Shown: one piece after another, positions 1-6,966 of the stretch
Position numbering within the stretch: position 1 is the first letter of the stretch
How the letters are laid out: each line of letters starts with the position of its first letter
Assembly (NCBI GenBank): GCA_017161665.1
Contig: JADFCT010000071.1
Span: forward strand, 1 to 12,076
Reading direction: 5' to 3'
From: Candidatus Sumerlaeota bacterium
GTDB lineage: Bacteria > Sumerlaeota > Sumerlaeia > JADFCT01
DNA: 12,076 bases
The notes under the pieces: generated by a model
Told to the model about the DNA's origin: nothing
What the model saw: the letters and a program-made list of their open reading frames with translations, nothing else
The model's database searches: none
Program-made: the position numbers and the translations under genes

Positions 1-506
1 CCGCCCCCCACCGGCGCCTCGTCCGAATAGCCCTCAATGCGGATGGGAAACATAGGGTACGGAATATCTTGGAGGGTCTTGCCCAATTCAATAATCAAAT
101 CCCCCGCGCCGGGGACCAACTGCGCCGATCCGGTGCCGAAAAGTCGCAAATTGGGGAGTCGCATCGTCAACGTATCCGTAGACGACAAAAAATTGACACC
201 TTGATCCATCATCTGGTCTTGAAAGTCCTTCAATTTCTTCGCAATCTGCGTCTTCGTATTGAGAACCGACACACCCTGTCCCGTCGTCAAACCGGTCGGC
301 AGCCGCGGTTTTTCCTGGAAAGACTTGATCAAGGATCCCCCCCCACCCCGACCGGCCATGAAATTGGGCGACATGAGGCCGAACACTTCCTTAAATTGCT
401 CTTCATCCATCGCCCGCATGGTCAGCAGCAAGACAAAAAAGGTCAGCAATAGAGTGACCAGATCCGAAAAAGTCAACATCCATGCGTTGGGATCCACTTT
501 AGACAT
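1..506 (-). CDS. motB: MotB/PomB-family flagellar stator protein (partial, C-terminus off the left edge)
   Basis: This is the ion-channel and peptidoglycan-anchoring subunit of the flagellar stator. The first 168 codons are visible, reading leftward from ATG at 504-506, and the frame is open to the window edge. A GGGAG ribosome site lies at 516-520, 9 nt before the start. The short cytoplasmic N-terminus leads into one membrane span (about residues 13-30) that begins FSDLVTLLLTFF. Asp15 is at the position of the essential ion-binding aspartate of MotB/PomB. The segment AMDEEQFKEVFGLM after the span resembles PomB. An OmpA-like peptidoglycan-binding domain starts near residue 125 (FGTGSAQL) and continues to IEGYSDEAP, which keeps the Asp of the usual GHTD motif. 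The gene is third in the motA operon, 26 bp after the preceding MotB-like gene. This copy looks fully functional. The ion used (H+ or Na+) cannot be decided. Confidence 0.93.
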   Translation of the reverse strand, partial: MSKVDPNAWMLTFSDLVTLLLTFFVLLLTMRAMDEEQFKEVFGLMSPNFMAGRGGGGSLIKSFQEKPRLPTGLTTGQGVSVLNTKTQIAKKLKDFQDQMMDQGVNFLSSTDTLTMRLPNLRLFGTGSAQLVPGAGDLIIELGKTLQDIPYPMFPIRIEGYSDEAPVGG

Positions 507-532
507 TAATTCCCGCTCCCACTTTCGGAGGC

Positions 533-1309
533 CTACTGGCCCTGCCACAGACTGCGAATCGAATCGATACTGAAATCCGATTGAATGGGCGGCGATTCCC
601 AGAACGTCACATTGGCCCCGTTCAGAACCACCACTTCCACCCGTCGGTTGAGCGCCCGCCCCATGGCCGACTCATTGGGCTTGACCGGTCGGTCGGCGCC
701 ATACCCTCCGGCCATCAGCCGATCAACCGAAATCCCCCGCTCGATCAGGGCATGGGCCACACTTCGCGCCCGCCGGTTGGTCAAATGCCGATAATCCCGA
801 ATATGGGGCTGGACCAATTCATCCGGCGATTCGGACGCATGGGCCTCTATTCGCAGACGGTTTCCCAAGGGCCCCACATTCTCGGCCAGAAAATCCAAAA
901 CCTTCAGAGACGGGGTGGTCAGCTCATCACTGCCGGCGGCAAAGGCCAAGTCGCCGGACAAAGCAATTTTTTTATCCAAACCCACAATTTGCACTTCAAT
1001 CTCGCCCAGCATCCCTTGCTCGCCAACGAGGAAATCCATGCGATCCTTCTCACGGATGGCGACGACATATTTTCCCGGCTTGTTGCCGGGCGAAACGCGG
1101 TCGCCGGGGATGTTTCCCTCAATCTTGGGGCCGGGACCAAAAGTCTTGAAAAGCGTCTCGACAGCCATCTGGGTCTTCTCCGCCGTCTGCTGCGACATGG
1201 TGTTCAGCATGATGAAGAAGGCAAGCATGATGATCATCAGCGACAGGAATAGGACGACAGACGGGTCGCTCTTGACCTTCTCTTCCTCTTGCTTTTTTTT
1301 CTTCGCCAT
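533..1309 (-). CDS. MotB-like stator paralog lacking the ion-binding aspartate
   Basis: A 258-residue protein with MotB architecture: a charged N-terminus (MAKKKKQEEEK), one membrane span (about residues 17-37), and an OmpA-like domain (about 115-230) with the RRARSV helix and the GRALNRRVEV signature. Aligned without gaps to the downstream MotB, FLSLMIIMLAFFIMLNTM matches FSDLVTLLLTFFVLLLTM, so the ion-binding Asp is replaced by Ser23. The peptidoglycan-binding GHTD motif reads AHAS (156-159), losing its Asp as well, although the conserved Arg180 is kept. An AAGGA ribosome site lies 5 nt before the ATG. The gene sits between motA (40 bp gap) and the normal motB (26 bp gap), so the three are probably co-transcribed. 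Family membership is clear. The role is inference: perhaps a structural partner in a mixed stator, or a regulator or dead copy. The frame is intact, which argues against a pseudogene. Confidence 0.9.
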   Translation of the reverse strand: MAKKKKQEEEKVKSDPSVVLFLSLMIIMLAFFIMLNTMSQQTAEKTQMAVETLFKTFGPGPKIEGNIPGDRVSPGNKPGKYVVAIREKDRMDFLVGEQGMLGEIEVQIVGLDKKIALSGDLAFAAGSDELTTPSLKVLDFLAENVGPLGNRLRIEAHASESPDELVQPHIRDYRHLTNRRARSVAHALIERGISVDRLMAGGYGADRPVKPNESAMGRALNRRVEVVVLNGANVTFWESPPIQSDFSIDSIRSLWQGQ

Positions 1310-1329
1310 GGTTTTCCTTACAACTCAGG

Positions 1330-1345
1330 GGCGCCGGGGGGCGCC
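1330..1345 (-). repeat. Hairpin between motA and the motB-like gene
   Basis: GGCGCC at 1330-1335 and again at 1340-1345 can pair as a 6-bp all-GC stem with a 4-nt loop. It lies 4 nt after the motA stop codon and 20 nt before the next start. No T-run follows on the minus strand, so it is not a typical terminator. It could stabilise the motA message or dampen expression of the distal genes. That role is inference only. Confidence 0.4.
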
Positions 1346-1349
1346 ACGA

Positions 1350-2108
1350 TTAATCGAACGACGTCTTGCGCAATTTCGGCTGGAGATACGCATGGAGTCG
1401 TTGCTCCACGATCCGGGGGTTGTCGCCCGCCGAAATAGCCAGAATCCCTTCCCGGACCAGTTCCATGTTGTTGACTTCTTCACTGCTGCGCACGCGAAGC
1501 TTCACAACCAGCGGGTTGAAAATCACGTTGGCCATGACCGCGCCGTAGAACGTCGTCAACAACGCGACGGCCATGGCCGGACCGATTTTGCTGGCGTCCT
1601 CCATGTTTTGAAGCATCAACACCAGACCGACCAGGGTTCCGATCATACCCATGGCCGGCGCCAGAGCCCCCAGCGTGCTCAGGATTTCGGCGCCTTTGGC
1701 GTGACGGGCCTTCAAAGCGTCGATTTCCGTCGTCAGAATGGTCTCGATCGCCTCAGGCTCCTGACCATCGACAGCCAATTGAATCCCCCGCGTCATAAAG
1801 AGGTCTTCGACTTCCTTGATGGCGTTTTCCAAGGCCAGAATCCCATCACGACGGGCTTTGGTCGAAAAATCCACCAGCATCTCGATCAAATCGCCCGGAT
1901 CCTGGCTTTTGTTGAAGACGGTATTCTTGATGATGCCCCCCATCCCCAGAACCTCGTTGAGCGGGAAGGCAATAAAGGTGGCGCCAAATGTCCCCCCAAT
2001 CGTGATGAACATTGAGTTGATATCGACAAAATTTCCCAGACCATCGCCGATGGCGAAGAGAATCAACGCCGCAGTTACGATCAGACCCCCAACGGTCGCA
2101 ATATCCAT
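1350..2108 (-). CDS. motA: MotA/PomA-family flagellar stator protein
   Basis: A 252-residue inner-membrane protein that forms the outer ring of the flagellar stator and transmits ion-flow torque to the rotor protein FliG. Four membrane spans are visible (about residues 3-20, 31-50, 146-168 and 178-201), with the large cytoplasmic loop between the second and third. That loop holds the rotor-facing charges, Arg86 and Glu94 in ARRDGILALEN. By alignment from memory these match PomA Arg88/Glu96. The signature APAMGMIGTLVGLV carries the conserved Pro151, and Pro199 in the last span is also kept. Overall the sequence looks closer to PomA than to E. coli MotA, and its length matches PomA. An AAGGGG ribosome site lies 8 nt before the ATG. 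It is the first gene of the stator operon, behind a sigma-28-type promoter at 2210-2236. Confidence 0.96.
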   Translation of the reverse strand: MDIATVGGLIVTAALILFAIGDGLGNFVDINSMFITIGGTFGATFIAFPLNEVLGMGGIIKNTVFNKSQDPGDLIEMLVDFSTKARRDGILALENAIKEVEDLFMTRGIQLAVDGQEPEAIETILTTEIDALKARHAKGAEILSTLGALAPAMGMIGTLVGLVLMLQNMEDASKIGPAMAVALLTTFYGAVMANVIFNPLVVKLRVRSSEEVNNMELVREGILAISAGDNPRIVEQRLHAYLQPKLRKTSFD

Positions 2109-2209
2109 CAGGCCAACCCCTTGAAATAAAACTTAACGATCCGCCGTTCTCTCATCTTCGGCCCCAACGGACGGAAGACAACAAGCCCTTTGAAACCACT
2201 CTTCTAACC

Positions 2210-2236
2210 TTATCGACAAAACACGGAGAACCTTTA
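2210..2236 (-). promoter_or_regulatory. Sigma-28 (FliA) flagellar promoter for the motA operon
   Basis: On the minus strand the sequence reads TAAAGGTT, 11 nt, GTCGATAA. The enteric sigma-28 consensus is TAAAGTTT-N11-GCCGATAA, so each box has one mismatch and the spacing is exact. Transcription would start near 2202, giving a leader of about 95 nt before motA. Stator genes are typical late, sigma-28-dependent genes. Confidence 0.8.
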
Positions 2237-2354
2237 TCCACAAGCGTAAAACTTCTTGATAAAATTTGGATTCGAGCACATCCCCGAAAAAATGACGCCC
2301 CGTGCCTACCGAAATCTGCTTGGAACTATAAGAAAGAAGGCGAAACCGTACAAG

Positions 2355-2373
2355 AAAAACCGCACGGGTTTTT
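2355..2373. repeat. Small AT-rich inverted repeat, possible weak terminator
   Basis: AAAAACC (2355-2361) pairs with GGTTTTT (2367-2373) around a 5-nt loop, and the structure looks the same from both strands. It lies in the 417-bp gap between the divergent motA operon and the kinase gene, just upstream of the predicted kinase promoter. The stem is mostly A-T, so termination would be weak. Apart from this and the two promoters, I see nothing else in the gap. Confidence 0.25.
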
Positions 2374-2396
2374 GACTCAGACATGGAATAAAGGGA

Positions 2397-2425
2397 TTGT
2401 CCCTGCCATCGGACTGCGCCATAAT
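2397..2425 (+). promoter_or_regulatory. Probable housekeeping promoter for the kinase gene
   Basis: TTGTCC (2397-2402), 17 nt, CATAAT (2420-2425): four of six and five of six matches to the sigma-70 boxes with ideal spacing. Transcription would start near 2432, leaving a leader of about 95 nt before the kinase ATG. Confidence 0.45.
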
Positions 2426-2525
2426 GGCTCCCAGAGCGATGGAATGCGAAGGGCAGCCCCGATTGTCATGCCGGTTTCGGAAACAGAAGGCTTGAGAATC
2501 CCCAACGCCCGGTCCAGAGGCGCTT

Positions 2526-4289
2526 ATGGCAGAGGACACCTCCAAATCCAAACCCTTGATCGCGTTCACCCCTTCCGGTGAATTGGCCCTTCCCTGCCAT
2601 CTGGGGCATTATCGCATTGTCAAACTTCTGGGCAAAGGCGGTATGGGACAAGTCTATCTGGCCGAAGATCCGGCGCTGAATCGGCGGGCGGCTGTCAAAA
2701 TCCTCACCCAGGCTTTTCAGAAGGATCCCAACTACGTCCGACGGTTTCTGAATGAAGCCCAATCCATTGCCCGGTTGACACATCCAGGGATTGTCAGCAT
2801 CTACTATATTGGTCGCGTCGGGTCTCTGATCTTTTTCGCCATGGAATACGTCGAGGGCCGAAGCGCCGACGACGCTCTGCGCGCCCGGGGCCGCTTTTCC
2901 ATTGCCCGAGCCCTGGACATTACGGTTCAGGTGGCCGAAGCGCTGGACTACGCTCTGGAAATGGGAATCATCCACCGAGACATCAAGCCCGCCAACCTGA
3001 TGATGGTGGAACGAAAGGGCCGTGTCAAGGTCGGCGACTTTGGGTTGGCCAAACAACAGGAAAACGATTTGTCACTGACACAGGCGGGCTCCGTGATTGG
3101 CAGCCCCTTTTATCTGTCCCCCGAACAGGGCCGAGGCCGACCGGCCGACCACCGCAGCGACATATACTCCCTCGGGGCCACGCTCTACCATCTGATTTCG
3201 GGACGCCCCCCCTATCAGGCCAGCACCGCAATGGATATGGTCCTGAAACATGTGAATGACCCTTACCCGCCCATTGCGGATCTGCCGGAGCCGATCGACC
3301 AATCCATAAACGGGCTGCTGGAGCGCATGATGGCGAAGGAACCGGAAAATCGCTTCCCGGACTACCCTTCACTGATTCGCGCCATTAGAAGCATCCAGAA
3401 CAGTCAAGAGGCCACGCAAATAATCCCGGCCTCGGAACAACCAACGGACGCCTCACCGCTAACCGAAAACATGGCGCCCACCGATGCCCTGCCCTCCCCC
3501 GATCCGGTGACCACCGCCACGCCATCGTCCATCCTCGTGGAAAAATCGGGGATTTTCAACTCCATCGGCGGATTATTGGCCCTGTCCGCCGCCATTATGA
3601 TCGGAGTGGTCGCCGGAGCCTTCATCGTCATTTCCTACATCCAGGGCAACACCAACGCCGGGACCACCCCGGCCATGGCGCCGACGGGCGTCGTCGCCAC
3701 ACCGACCCCGACGCCACCGAGCCTTGAGACGCCCCCAACACCGACAAGCGATCCGGTTCCGACCGTTCCAGCGCCTTCCCGTTTTGAACCCAGCCCGGAA
3801 TTTCTGGCCCTGCGGGAATTTCTCCTGGAGGATCTGAACCAGTTTTTATTCACGGGCATTCGCTATAAGATTGCCGATGAGCGACGTAAGCCACAGTCTC
3901 CCGCGCAAAGGGCGGCGATGGACTTATTCGATCACCATAACGCCAAGTTCATTTATATCAAAAACTTTCTCATCTCCACGATCAATCGCCGACGCGCGCA
4001 ACCCCTGGTTATTCAATCCAGACGCGGCCCTGTTTCGCTCACCGGCGCCAGTTTGACGCGCCTGACCTATCTGGCCCCCGACCGGGAAGGACTCCTCCGC
4101 CCAACCGCTGTTTCCTGGGATCAGCTCCTGGCGCCCCAACATTTTTACCAGTTGGTCGAGCAGTTGGCGCCCCCCAGCCGGGAAAGGACATCCGACCTGG
4201 CCGCCATCGCGTTTATTTATCAGATGAATCCCCCGTTCCATGCGTCCCCGCCGCCGGCCACGCCATCGCCCGAGCCCAATCGTTCTTAA
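2526..4289 (+). CDS. PknB-type Ser/Thr protein kinase with one membrane span and an unrecognised outer domain
   Basis: A 587-residue bacterial eukaryotic-like kinase that transfers ATP phosphate to Ser/Thr of target proteins. The kinase domain (about residues 29-290) has every key motif: the glycine loop GKGGMG (36-41), Lys58 (AAVK), Glu77 of helix C, HRDIKPAN (150-157, catalytic Asp152), DFG (171-173) and SPE (198-200). A linker follows, then one membrane span (about 346-371), a Pro/Thr-rich stalk (about 378-418) and a C-terminal region of roughly 165 residues, predicted to lie outside the membrane. I do not recognise that region. It has no PASTA, WD40 or TPR repeats, and it ends in a Pro-rich tail. 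The start has an AGAGG site at 2516-2520, 5 nt upstream. The gene is divergent from the motA operon and probably single. The substrates are unknown. The intact active site suggests an active sensor kinase. Confidence 0.95.
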   Translation: MAEDTSKSKPLIAFTPSGELALPCHLGHYRIVKLLGKGGMGQVYLAEDPALNRRAAVKILTQAFQKDPNYVRRFLNEAQSIARLTHPGIVSIYYIGRVGSLIFFAMEYVEGRSADDALRARGRFSIARALDITVQVAEALDYALEMGIIHRDIKPANLMMVERKGRVKVGDFGLAKQQENDLSLTQAGSVIGSPFYLSPEQGRGRPADHRSDIYSLGATLYHLISGRPPYQASTAMDMVLKHVNDPYPPIADLPEPIDQSINGLLERMMAKEPENRFPDYPSLIRAIRSIQNSQEATQIIPASEQPTDASPLTENMAPTDALPSPDPVTTATPSSILVEKSGIFNSIGGLLALSAAIMIGVVAGAFIVISYIQGNTNAGTTPAMAPTGVVATPTPTPPSLETPPTPTSDPVPTVPAPSRFEPSPEFLALREFLLEDLNQFLFTGIRYKIADERRKPQSPAQRAAMDLFDHHNAKFIYIKNFLISTINRRRAQPLVIQSRRGPVSLTGASLTRLTYLAPDREGLLRPTAVSWDQLLAPQHFYQLVEQLAPPSRERTSDLAAIAFIYQMNPPFHASPPPATPSPEPNRS

Positions 4290-4313
4290 AATATTGCCGG
4301 TGGCGGATTGGGC
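4274..4313. repeat. 8-bp perfect inverted repeat across the kinase stop codon
   Basis: GCCCAATC (4274-4281) and GATTGGGC (4306-4313) are exact reverse complements, 24 nt apart. The left arm is inside the last codons of the kinase gene. The right arm ends one base before the predicted -35 box of hemL. It could be an operator half-site pair or a long-loop hairpin. No T-run follows it. Confidence 0.3.
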
Positions 4314-4314
4314 G

Positions 4315-4344
4315 TTGTGATCGTCTGGCAGGGCGCCTTATAGT
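4315..4344 (+). promoter_or_regulatory. Probable promoter for the hemL-gmhB-hldE operon
   Basis: TTGTGA (4315-4320), 18 nt, TATAGT (4339-4344): four of six and five of six matches to sigma-70 boxes. Transcription would start near 4351, leaving a leader of about 60 nt. I see no riboswitch-sized leader. Confidence 0.45.
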
Positions 4345-4410
4345 CCGCATTTGACCGGGAACAATGTCCGGACGACCTTGCTTCCATCGCAGAATAGGAG
4401 ACACACACCC

Positions 4411-5694
4411 ATGACGCTCAGCGAAGAACGCCATGCCCGTGCGCAACGCCTGATGCCCGGTGGCGTCAACTCGCCAGTGCGCGCCTTTGGCGCCGTCGGC
4501 GGCGCCCCTGTCTATATTGAGTCGGCTCACGGCGCTTTTGTGAAGGATATTGAAGGACGCGATTATATCGACTATGTCGCCTCCTGGGGCCCCATGATAC
4601 TGGGCCACGCCTTTCCAACAGTCGTCGAAGCCGTCATTGAAGCCGCCCGCAAGGGATTGTCCTTTGGCGCGCCGACAGAATATGAAATTCAACTGGCGGA
4701 AAAGGTCATTGAGCGCGTGCCGAATCTGGAAATGGTCCGTATGGTCAATTCCGGAACAGAAGCGGCCATGTCGGTCCTGCGCCTCGCCCGCGGTGTCACA
4801 GGACGGCCCGCCATTATCAAGTTCGCCGGCGGCTATCACGGCCATGTGGACAGCATGTTGGTGAAAGCCGGTTCTGGCGCCACCACCTTCGGCTCGCCCA
4901 ACAGCCCCGGCGTCACAGACGGCGCCGCCGCCGATACGCTGGTCTGCCGCTATAACGACCTGGCCGATGTGCAGGCCACCTTCGAGGCGCATGGGCCCCG
5001 GATCGCCGCTGTGATTCTGGAACCCGTGGCAGGGAACATGGGCTGTATTCCGCCCACCCGTGAATTCCTGGATGGATTGCGATCCATCACCCACACCCAC
5101 GGGGCCCTGCTGATCTATGATGAAGTCATGACCGGTTTCCGCGTGCATCCCGGAGGCGCTCAGGCGCTGTTTGAGCAAAAGCCGGACCTTTCAATCTTTG
5201 GAAAAGTCATCGGCGGCGGCATGCCGGTGGGCGCTTATGGCGGACGCCGTGACCTGATGGCGCAAATCTCGCCCGTCGGATCGATCTATCAGGCGGGAAC
5301 ATTATCGGGAAATCCCTGCGCCATGGCTGCCGGCCTGGCCACCCTTGCCGAACTTGCCCAGCCCGGTGTGTACGAAAAACTGGAGACCATGAGTGAACGA
5401 CTGGTCAAGGGGTTACGGGCGGCTGGACAGGAAGCCAATATTCCCGTTCAGGTCACCCATGTCGGCTCCATGGTTGGACTGTTCTTCAGCGAAAAGCCCG
5501 TCACTAATTATGACGAGGCCACTGCGGCCGATTCGAAACGGTACGCGGCCTTCTTCCATGGCATGTTGGAACGGGGGGTGTATCTGGCGCCCTCGGCCTT
5601 TGAAACACTGTTCGTTTCCCTGGCGCACACAGAAGAACTGATTGACCAGACAATTCAGGCTGCGACCGACACCCTGAAAGCGCTAGCACGCTAA
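4411..5694 (+). CDS. hemL: Glutamate-1-semialdehyde 2,1-aminomutase
   Basis: This PLP enzyme converts glutamate-1-semialdehyde to 5-aminolevulinate, the last step of the C5 route to heme and other tetrapyrroles, in the cytoplasm. The family opening is clear (RAQRLMPGGVNSPVRAF), followed by MVNSGTEAAMSVLRLARG, the GGYHGHVD loop and YDEVMTGFR. The PLP-binding Lys265 lies in FGKVIGGGMPVGAYGG, and by my count it takes the same number as in E. coli. The start at 4411 is chosen because AGGAG at 4396-4400 precedes it and because it gives 427 residues, the normal family length. An in-frame upstream start at 4351 would add 20 residues without family similarity. It is first of three plus-strand genes, with gmhB beginning 12 bp after its stop. 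Pairing a heme gene with heptose genes has no obvious metabolic logic and is probably just shared transcription. Confidence 0.97.
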   Translation: MTLSEERHARAQRLMPGGVNSPVRAFGAVGGAPVYIESAHGAFVKDIEGRDYIDYVASWGPMILGHAFPTVVEAVIEAARKGLSFGAPTEYEIQLAEKVIERVPNLEMVRMVNSGTEAAMSVLRLARGVTGRPAIIKFAGGYHGHVDSMLVKAGSGATTFGSPNSPGVTDGAAADTLVCRYNDLADVQATFEAHGPRIAAVILEPVAGNMGCIPPTREFLDGLRSITHTHGALLIYDEVMTGFRVHPGGAQALFEQKPDLSIFGKVIGGGMPVGAYGGRRDLMAQISPVGSIYQAGTLSGNPCAMAAGLATLAELAQPGVYEKLETMSERLVKGLRAAGQEANIPVQVTHVGSMVGLFFSEKPVTNYDEATAADSKRYAAFFHGMLERGVYLAPSAFETLFVSLAHTEELIDQTIQAATDTLKALAR

Positions 5695-5706
5695 AAGCAA
5701 CAGCCC

Positions 5707-6354
5707 ATGACAAAAACGATGACAGCCATCACATTCGGTACGCCGGAGACTGCGCCAACCGGCGCGCCGCGTCCTGCGGTCTTTCTGGACCGGGACGGGA
5801 CGGTCAATGAAGAATACGGCTATCTCAATCACGTTTCGCGGATTCGACTCATTCCGGGCGTAGCCCGCGCCATTGGTCGTCTCAATCAAGCCGGCTTGCC
5901 GGTCATCGTGGTCTCCAATCAGGCCGGAATCGCCCATGGCTACTTCCCGGAACAGAACCTGGCCGAATGCACGGAGCGGATTCAGGAATTGCTGGCCCGG
6001 CAGGGCGCTCACATCGACGGATATTATTATTGTCCGTATCACCCCGCCGCCAAACTCACCGCCTATCGACACGACACCCCTTTGCGCAAACCCGGCCCCG
6101 GAATGCTGGAACAAGCGGCCCGGGAATACGGCATTGACCTGGCCCAGTCCTACATGGCCGGCGATCGCCCCTCGGACGTGGAATGCGCGCGCAATCGGGG
6201 CCTCAAAGGCATCTTCTTGCGGACAGGGTATGGCGAGGGCGAACTCACCTGGCATCGCAACGAATGGAAAGCGGAACCGGACCAGATCGCCCAAACCCTG
6301 AATCAAGCCGTCTCCTGGATTCTACGGGACATCAAACGCCGTTCGCCGAAATAG
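5707..6354 (+). CDS. gmhB: D-glycero-D-manno-heptose 1,7-bisphosphate phosphatase with an altered zinc loop
   Basis: A HAD-superfamily phosphatase that removes the C7 phosphate from heptose 1,7-bisphosphate in the ADP-heptose pathway for LPS inner core. All HAD motifs are present: LDRDGT (nucleophile Asp28, acid/base Asp30), VSNQAG (68-73), Lys128 in RKPGPGML and GDRPSD (152-157). The family's zinc loop is CPHHP...CDCRKP in E. coli, from memory. Here it starts CPYHP (109-113) and ends TPLRKP with exactly the same spacing, so one Cys remains while the His and the two later Cys became Tyr111, Thr124 and Leu126. The 215-residue length includes about 17 extra N-terminal residues. There is no clear ribosome site, and ATG at 5719 is an alternative start. 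It lies 12 bp after hemL and 39 bp before the adenylyltransferase gene. A related sugar-phosphate phosphatase role is possible, but the neighbour favours heptose. Confidence 0.88.
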   Translation: MTKTMTAITFGTPETAPTGAPRPAVFLDRDGTVNEEYGYLNHVSRIRLIPGVARAIGRLNQAGLPVIVVSNQAGIAHGYFPEQNLAECTERIQELLARQGAHIDGYYYCPYHPAAKLTAYRHDTPLRKPGPGMLEQAAREYGIDLAQSYMAGDRPSDVECARNRGLKGIFLRTGYGEGELTWHRNEWKAEPDQIAQTLNQAVSWILRDIKRRSPK

Positions 6355-6393
6355 AAAATCAGCGCCACATCACCACCAATCAGGAGTCACTCA

Positions 6394-6873
6394 TTGAATC
6401 TCGAAAAACTCAAAACACTCGATGAACTCAAATCCATCGTCGATCAGACCAAAAAAGACGGCAAACGGGTTATCTTTGCCAATGGCTGTTTTGACATTCT
6501 TCACGGGGGGCATATTTCATACCTTCGCTCCGCCCGCGAAGCAGGCGATCTGCTGATCCTCGCCGTTAATAGTGACATCTCTATCAAAGGTCTCAAAGGC
6601 GATGATCGTCCCGTCCTGGGACAAATAGACCGCCTGACCATTCTGGACGCCATCCGTTATGTCGACTATTTGATCGTCTTTGATGAACCCACGGTAATGG
6701 GAATCCTGGAAACCCTGCGCCCCCATGTTCACGCCAAAGGAACGGACTATACGATCGATACGGTCCCGGAACGGGAAACAACGCTGGCTTTGGGGATCGA
6801 GGTCATGATCGCCGGCGCCCCCAAACAAAACGCCTCGCGGGAAATCATTTCCAAAATCCGCGAAACCTCGTAG
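6394..6873 (+). CDS. D-glycero-beta-D-manno-heptose 1-phosphate adenylyltransferase (stand-alone HldE C-terminal domain)
   Basis: A 159-residue nucleotidyltransferase that transfers AMP from ATP to heptose 1-phosphate, yielding ADP-heptose for LPS core. The cytidylyltransferase-fold signature ANGCFDILHGGH (29-40) holds the HxGH motif as HGGH. It is followed by AVNSD (57-61), the substrate loop KGLKGDDRPV (65-74), AKGTDY (114-119) and a terminal SREIISKIR (148-156), the counterpart of the ISTTKI-like motif. E. coli fuses this domain to a kinase (HldE). Here it stands alone, so the kinase must be elsewhere. The start is TTG at 6394, supported by AGGAG at 6382-6386 with 7-nt spacing. No in-frame ATG fits before the first conserved helix. 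It follows gmhB in the same operon, performing the step after it, and precedes a strong terminator. Confidence 0.93.
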   Translation: MNLEKLKTLDELKSIVDQTKKDGKRVIFANGCFDILHGGHISYLRSAREAGDLLILAVNSDISIKGLKGDDRPVLGQIDRLTILDAIRYVDYLIVFDEPTVMGILETLRPHVHAKGTDYTIDTVPERETTLALGIEVMIAGAPKQNASREIISKIRETS

Positions 6874-6890
6874 GCGCCCCCACCGGGCGC
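6874..6890 (+). repeat. Small hairpin just after the adenylyltransferase stop
   Basis: GCGCCC (6874-6879) pairs with GGGCGC (6885-6890) around a 5-nt loop, directly after the TAG stop. With no T-run it is not a terminator alone. It may protect the message end upstream of the main terminator. Confidence 0.3.
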
Positions 6891-6898
6891 TCCAGACA

Positions 6899-6942
6899 AA
6901 AACGCCCCCCCTCTCACGCGACGCAGAGAGGGGGGGCGTTTT
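6899..6942. terminator. Strong bidirectional rho-independent terminator
   Basis: A perfect 17-bp inverted repeat: AAAACGCCCCCCCTCTC at 6899-6915 and its exact complement at 6926-6942, with a 10-nt loop. The flanking A and T runs give a T-run after the GC stem in both directions. It sits between the convergent adenylyltransferase (plus) and fapA (minus) genes and can end both transcripts. Confidence 0.92.
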
Positions 6943-6966
6943 CAGATTTCCAGCGAAGGGGTGGGG

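Noticed and set aside
581..1252. Long plus-strand frame opposite the motB-like gene, with similar antisense frames opposite fapA, hemL and pilT
   Set aside because: They are mirror frames of well-supported family genes in GC-rich DNA, with no family features or ribosome sites of their own.
4351..4410. Upstream in-frame start for hemL
   Set aside because: It adds 20 residues outside the family length and lies at the predicted transcription start, whereas 4411 has a good AGGAG site.
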